The translations under genes were made by a program, and so were the position numbers. From NCBI RefSeq assembly GCF_003236175.1, contig NZ_QKTW01000012.1, positions 1-46,227 of the forward strand: a DNA stretch of 46,227 nucleotides. Reading direction: 5' to 3'. The notes under the pieces were generated by a model that was given only the letters and a program-made list of their open reading frames with translations, was not told the DNA's origin and did no database searches. Positions 42,062 through 46,227 of the stretch are shown here, piece after piece; within the stretch, counting starts at the first letter, position 1; every line of letters starts with the position of its first letter. This DNA is from Taibaiella soli (lineage in GTDB: Bacteria > Bacteroidota > Bacteroidia > Chitinophagales > Chitinophagaceae).

Positions 42062-42091
42062 AACCACTGTGACTTAGAGGGCGCAGTGGTT
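42062..42091 (+). promoter_or_regulatory. Hairpin in the leader of the toxin gene
   Basis: AACCACTG (42062-42069) pairs with CAGTGGTT (42084-42091), followed by TTTACT. It starts 71 bp before the ATG. It may be an mRNA leader structure or a weak terminator/attenuator. No clear TAnnTTTG promoter stands out just upstream. Confidence 0.4.
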
Positions 42092-42132
42092 TTACTATGA
42101 AACATTTTTTTAAACCCTAAAATTCATTCAAT

Positions 42133-45100
42133 ATGAACCAAAACAGTTCCTATGGAAACAATGGCGGTCATGCCAACCCTTTGGACCGCTACACTAACCA
42201 ACCCGCGCAGAAAAAAGACGACAGCCCTTTTTATCAGTCAGCAGCTCCCTCCATTTCATTGCCCAAAGGCGGTGGTGCACTCAAAGGCATCGATGAAAAA
42301 TTTTCGGTGAATGCAGTGAATGGTACTGCAAATGTGAGCATCCCGCTACCATTGTCTCCCGGCCGTAGTGGCTTTACACCTGCACTGTCGTTGTCTTATA
42401 GTTCCGGTAGTGGCAATAGTGAATTTGGCCTTGGCTGGGCGCTTTCATTACCCGCCATTCAGCGCCGGACCGATAAAAAATTACCACAGTATAATGACAT
42501 CGCAGAAAGCGATGTATTTCTGCTGGCGGGCGCCGAAGACCTGGTGCCGGAATTAAACAGCGATAACACGCCTGTTTCTTTCACCGACGGCAATTATCAG
42601 ATCAAACGATATATTCCACGTATTGAAGGATTGTTTGCCCGAATTGAATTAATCTGTGATCTGCATTCAACGAATAAGTGGTGGCGTGTGACCACCAAAG
42701 ACAACAGCACTACCTATTATGGCCTTTCGGAAAGCGCCCGTATTGCAGATCCTACCGATGTCAGCCGCATTTTTAAATGGCTGCCCGAGCTTACTGTGGA
42801 TCACAAAGGCAACGTGCAATGGTTTTGTTACGTGCCGGAAAATGACAAAAATATTCCCATCGGCATTCAGGAAAAGAACAGGCAAAATGGGCTCGCGCCT
42901 TTTACCAACACCTATCTCAAATCGGTTCTGTACTGTAATCAGACGCCTTATTTTATTGCAGAGGCTGATATGTATCAGCCTGTACTGCCCGCTGCCACCG
43001 ATTTTCTGATGGAAGGCGTACTGGACTATGGAGATCACAGCAGCGAGTTTGTTCCTGTGGCTGATCAAGTTTGGTCTTCGCGCCCCGATGCATTTTCAGA
43101 TTTTCATGCAGGCTTTGAAATCCGCACCTACCGCCGTTGTCAGCGGGTAATGATGTTTCATTATTTTGCTGAATTAAATGGAAAGAACCTTGTACGCGCG
43201 CTGGAATTACAATACCAGAGCGATCTTTCTGCGCCCGTTTCCGGATTGATGGAAGCAGATTTAATTGTATCTGCTACGCAAAAAGGCTACACTTATCAGG
43301 GTGGCGAATGGCACAGCAAAGCTTTGCCTGCTATGAGTTTCGATTATCAGGCTTTGCAATGGAGCCAGGACTTGCAGCGCGTCAATGCAAAGGAAATCGC
43401 GAACGCACCGCAAGGTCTTACCGGTGCTTATCAGTGGATCGATTTTGAAGGCGAAGGTATTTCGGGCATCCTCACCGAAACAACCGGCGCCTGGATGTAC
43501 AAAAGCAATGAGGGCGATGGGCAATTTGCGCCAGCGCGTACTATTGCTCGTAAGCCTTCGTTTAACGGCCTTTCAGACGGTTCGTTGCAATGGGCCGATC
43601 TAGATGCCGACGGACGCAGACAAGTAGTAAGCGTTGCACCGGTGAGTGGTTATTTTGAACTGGACGATGATCAGAACTGGCAACCGTTCCGTGCATTTAC
43701 CAGTGTGGTGAATATAGATCGCAGCAGTCCTTATACTAAAATGCTGGACCTCGATGGCGATGGCCGGCCGGATATACTGATCACCGAAGATCGCGTCTGG
43801 ACCTGGTATCAGAACAACGGTACCAAAGGTTGGGACAAAGGCGGACAATCATCTGCGGCGTTTGATGAAAATAAAGGTCCGCGATTATTGCTCAATGATA
43901 ATGTGCAGCGCATCTTCTTAGCGGATATGAATGGCGATGGGATGACCGATATTGTGCGTATTCAGAATGGGGATGTCTGTTACTGGCCGAATATGGGCTA
44001 TGGCGGTTTTGGTGCAAAAGTAACGATGGCCAATGCGCCGCGTTTTGCAAGGCCGGATTTGTTTAACCCGATCTACCTGCAACTGGCAGATATCAGCGGT
44101 ACGGGCGCTGCCGATCTTATTTACCTGGAACACAATAAATGTACGGCATGGATCAACCTTTCAGGCAATGGTTGGAGCACCCCACAACCGATCACGACGC
44201 TGCCTTCTATTGAAGCCTATTCGAAAATTGCGGTGCTTGATTTCCTGGGCAATGGCACCGGTTGTCTGGTCTGGAGCAGTCCGCTGCCACAGCATGCAAT
44301 GGCCCCGATCCAATACGTAGACCTGATGGGCGGCATTAAGCCCTACCTGATGCGTAGCTACAACAATGGCATGGGTAAAACGGTTAGCGTCGATTATAAA
44401 AGTTCCACGCAATATTATCTCGCCGATAAACACGCCGGTACACCATGGGCTACACGACTGCCGTTCCCGGTGCATTGTATCAGCAATATTACCACCCAAG
44501 ACAGTGTGAGCGAAACCTCCTACACACAAACCTATCAATATCGAAACGGTTATTACGACCATGAAGAGCGTGAGTTTCGCGGCTTTGGTTATGTAGCAAC
44601 CACAGATATTGATAGTGCGGTGGCTTTCGACAATGCAGCGCTGGACCAGTCTCCGGTACTTACCAAAACATGGTATCATACGGGTGCATGGTTGCGGGAA
44701 GACAGTTTGCTCGATGCCTACAAAAAAGAATACTATCAGTTTGAAGGCTGGGATGATCTGACCACCATTGCAACCTTTGCAACGCTTGATATGACCGGCA
44801 ATGAAATCCGCGAAGCGCACCGTGCGCTCAAGGGATCACCACTGCGACAGGAAGTATATGCGCTCGATGGCAGTACTGAGGAAGCAGTGCCTTATAGCAT
44901 CACAGCCACTGCTTATACCGTTACGCGTTTTCAACCCAAAGCAAACAACCGTTATGCATCATTCCTAAGTTATCAGCAGCAAAGCATTGCTTTTGCCTGT
45001 GAACGTAATGCCGATGACCCACGCATACAACACAGCCTTACACTCGAGACAGACCAATGGGCGAATGTAACCAAAAGCGCTTCGGTCGTGTATCCGCGCC

Positions 45101-46227
45101 TGCATACAGATGCAAGTTTGCCGCAAATTGTTCAGGATGAGCAAGCAAAAATGCACATTGTTTATACCGAGAATAGTTTTACCAATGATGTCATTACAGA
45201 TTATGAACGTCATCTTCGTATGCCTTTGCAGGTAAAAACATGGGAAATGTTAGGTGTCTTCACACCACCAACTACAGCACTTTGGCAAACATCAGACCTT
45301 TTAACGGCCTGTACCATTGCTACGGAAATTGATTTTTCCGCTACGCCAACTGGTGCCAGTGAAAAGAGATTACTGAGCGCTGTTCGTACGCGCTACAAAG
45401 CCAATACAGCTGTTGATACACCACTGTTATTTGGCGAACTGGAATCATTGGCCATACCGCACGAACATTATCAGCTGGCGCTCACACCACAGTTGGCCAG
45501 CTATTGTTACAATGGTTATGTAGACAACGGCAAACTACAAGAAGCAGGTTTTGTGGATCTGGATAGCGACGGTAAATACTGGCTGCCTTCGGGAACGATG
45601 CATTTTGATACACCGCAGCAGCATTTTTATACACCCACCACATTTAATGATCCGTGGGGCAATATCACGACTGTAAGTTTTGGCGATAGTACTAATGCTT
45701 ACAACTATTGGCTGCTGCCACAAAGTGTAACCGATGCCATTGTTAATACCAATGGCGTAGCAACTTACGATTGGCGCATCTTACAACCACTGCGCATGCG
45801 CGATGCGAATCTTAACTACAGCGAAATTCTGTACGATGCACTTGGCTTGCCGATTGCGATGGCGTTGAAAGGAAAAGATGACAGCAGTGCTCCCGAGGGT
45901 GATAGTCTTGATGGCCTGGATATTTACAGCAATGCAGATCAGTTGGCACAGAGCGATTTCTTTGCCCTGGATCCGGCAGCCAATGCGAATGCTTTGCTGC
46001 AAAATGCCACCTGGCGTTGTGTGTATGATTTGAGTACTACACCGGTTTCGGTGGGTATGATTGCCCGGCAAAAACATGTGCATGATACGACGTCAATAGT
46101 GGCCGGACAAACATCAGACCATTTAATTCGGCTTAGTTATACCGATGGTTTGGGCAGACTGATCATGCACAAGATGCAATGCGAAAATCTGCCAGCTACA
46201 AACGGTGTCATCCTGAGAGGGTGTTTA
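42133..46227 (+). CDS. TcB/SpvB-type toxin-complex protein, 3' end outside the window
   Basis: 1365 codons are open from ATG 42133 to the window edge. The N-terminus has no signal peptide. An SpvB-type domain begins near LPKGGGALKGIDEKF. FG-GAP-like segments are at LDLDGDGRPDI (from 538) and ADMNGDGMTDIV (from 597), followed by TcdB middle-domain sequence: DLMGGIKPYLM, LADKHAGTPWATRLPFPVH, and EREFRGFGY (812-820). An RHS-like YTDGLGR is at 1336-1342. In Tc toxins, TcB and TcC form a hollow shell that carries a toxic C-terminus to a TcA channel. The C-terminal RHS/toxin part and any TcA gene are not in view. The last codons match the start of a hairpin repeat (see findings), so the gene could be interrupted. 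Confidence 0.9.
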   Translation, partial: MNQNSSYGNNGGHANPLDRYTNQPAQKKDDSPFYQSAAPSISLPKGGGALKGIDEKFSVNAVNGTANVSIPLPLSPGRSGFTPALSLSYSSGSGNSEFGLGWALSLPAIQRRTDKKLPQYNDIAESDVFLLAGAEDLVPELNSDNTPVSFTDGNYQIKRYIPRIEGLFARIELICDLHSTNKWWRVTTKDNSTTYYGLSESARIADPTDVSRIFKWLPELTVDHKGNVQWFCYVPENDKNIPIGIQEKNRQNGLAPFTNTYLKSVLYCNQTPYFIAEADMYQPVLPAATDFLMEGVLDYGDHSSEFVPVADQVWSSRPDAFSDFHAGFEIRTYRRCQRVMMFHYFAELNGKNLVRALELQYQSDLSAPVSGLMEADLIVSATQKGYTYQGGEWHSKALPAMSFDYQALQWSQDLQRVNAKEIANAPQGLTGAYQWIDFEGEGISGILTETTGAWMYKSNEGDGQFAPARTIARKPSFNGLSDGSLQWADLDADGRRQVVSVAPVSGYFELDDDQNWQPFRAFTSVVNIDRSSPYTKMLDLDGDGRPDILITEDRVWTWYQNNGTKGWDKGGQSSAAFDENKGPRLLLNDNVQRIFLADMNGDGMTDIVRIQNGDVCYWPNMGYGGFGAKVTMANAPRFARPDLFNPIYLQLADISGTGAADLIYLEHNKCTAWINLSGNGWSTPQPITTLPSIEAYSKIAVLDFLGNGTGCLVWSSPLPQHAMAPIQYVDLMGGIKPYLMRSYNNGMGKTVSVDYKSSTQYYLADKHAGTPWATRLPFPVHCISNITTQDSVSETSYTQTYQYRNGYYDHEEREFRGFGYVATTDIDSAVAFDNAALDQSPVLTKTWYHTGAWLREDSLLDAYKKEYYQFEGWDDLTTIATFATLDMTGNEIREAHRALKGSPLRQEVYALDGSTEEAVPYSITATAYTVTRFQPKANNRYASFLSYQQQSIAFACERNADDPRIQHSLTLETDQWANVTKSASVVYPRLHTDASLPQIVQDEQAKMHIVYTENSFTNDVITDYERHLRMPLQVKTWEMLGVFTPPTTALWQTSDLLTACTIATEIDFSATPTGASEKRLLSAVRTRYKANTAVDTPLLFGELESLAIPHEHYQLALTPQLASYCYNGYVDNGKLQEAGFVDLDSDGKYWLPSGTMHFDTPQQHFYTPTTFNDPWGNITTVSFGDSTNAYNYWLLPQSVTDAIVNTNGVATYDWRILQPLRMRDANLNYSEILYDALGLPIAMALKGKDDSSAPEGDSLDGLDIYSNADQLAQSDFFALDPAANANALLQNATWRCVYDLSTTPVSVGMIARQKHVHDTTSIVAGQTSDHLIRLSYTDGLGRLIMHKMQCENLPATNGVILRGCL

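Larger units (their letters stand above)
41412..42132. other. 721-bp spacer upstream of the toxin gene, no gene seen
   Basis: It holds two repeat-family members (41648-41709 and 41888-41917) and a hairpin at 42062-42091 just before the toxin gene. Short open frames here are not supported. The toxin promoter is not obvious. Confidence 0.6.

Noticed and set aside
42368-46083. Short frames on both strands across the toxin gene
   Set aside because: The plus-strand frame from 42133 is open for 1365 codons and has continuous TcB homology; the others are shadows.

Overview
The window looks like a chromosomal segment of a member of the Bacteroidota, most likely a Chitinophagales-type bacterium. The evidence is the type IX secretion (T9SS) proteins, several TAnnTTTG-type promoters, the Bacteroidota-specific families DUF3822 and PorP/SprF, and familiar gene pairs of that phylum (ftsK-lolA, DUF3822-rsmD-coaD, pyrE facing a NUDIX gene). 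Genus and species cannot be read from the sequence. I support 36 genes; no tRNA, rRNA, CRISPR array, prophage or classical IS element was recognised.

Layout. 1-670: repeat-rich intergenic DNA. 671-4132: leuS, carrying a 228-codon in-frame insertion made of palindromic repeats and a DUF559 nuclease-like domain. 4428-7213: a small T9SS cargo protein, a FAD oxidoreductase and a WG-repeat protein. 7322-16047: housekeeping genes (maf, UbiA-type prenyltransferase, pyrE, NUDIX, DUF1232, coaD, rsmD, DUF3822, MATE pump, bacilliredoxin-like protein, fabD). 16310-19701: lolA and ftsK. 19840-28179: a T9SS/gliding block with a cargo protein, a large adhesin-like protein, a PorP/SprF partner and an OmpA-family protein. 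28413-34971: prmA, plsY, an M48 peptidase, a spermidine-synthase-like protein, oxyR, a YdeI-family protein, a thioesterase and a GT2 glycosyltransferase. 35086-38078: a secreted protein, a SanA-like protein and an anti-sigma/ECF sigma pair. 38236-40422: hppA, a membrane pyrophosphatase. 40914-41411: a protein I do not recognise. 42133-46227: the first 1365 codons of a TcB/SpvB-type toxin-complex gene that runs off the window.

How the genes work together. The block 21868-28179 has the usual order of a SprB-like surface protein, its SprF/PorP partner and an OmpA/PorE-like cell-wall linker, so it probably makes a surface adhesin system. Two other secreted proteins carry type A sorting tails for the same secretion machine. 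The sigma/anti-sigma pair overlaps by 4 bp and is read towards a SanA-like envelope gene. Facing it, hppA has a near-consensus promoter, and a perfect 22-bp palindrome lies in the shared spacer.

The most unusual feature is inside leuS. Two nearly identical 41-codon palindromic repeats flank a DUF559 domain, and the whole unit sits in frame in a turn at the start of the editing domain. A related repeat fills the spacer between the MATE and bacilliredoxin genes. The spacers also hold a second, modular hairpin family whose 5-bp stems covary, plus three tandem arrays with 14-, 21- and 22-bp units.
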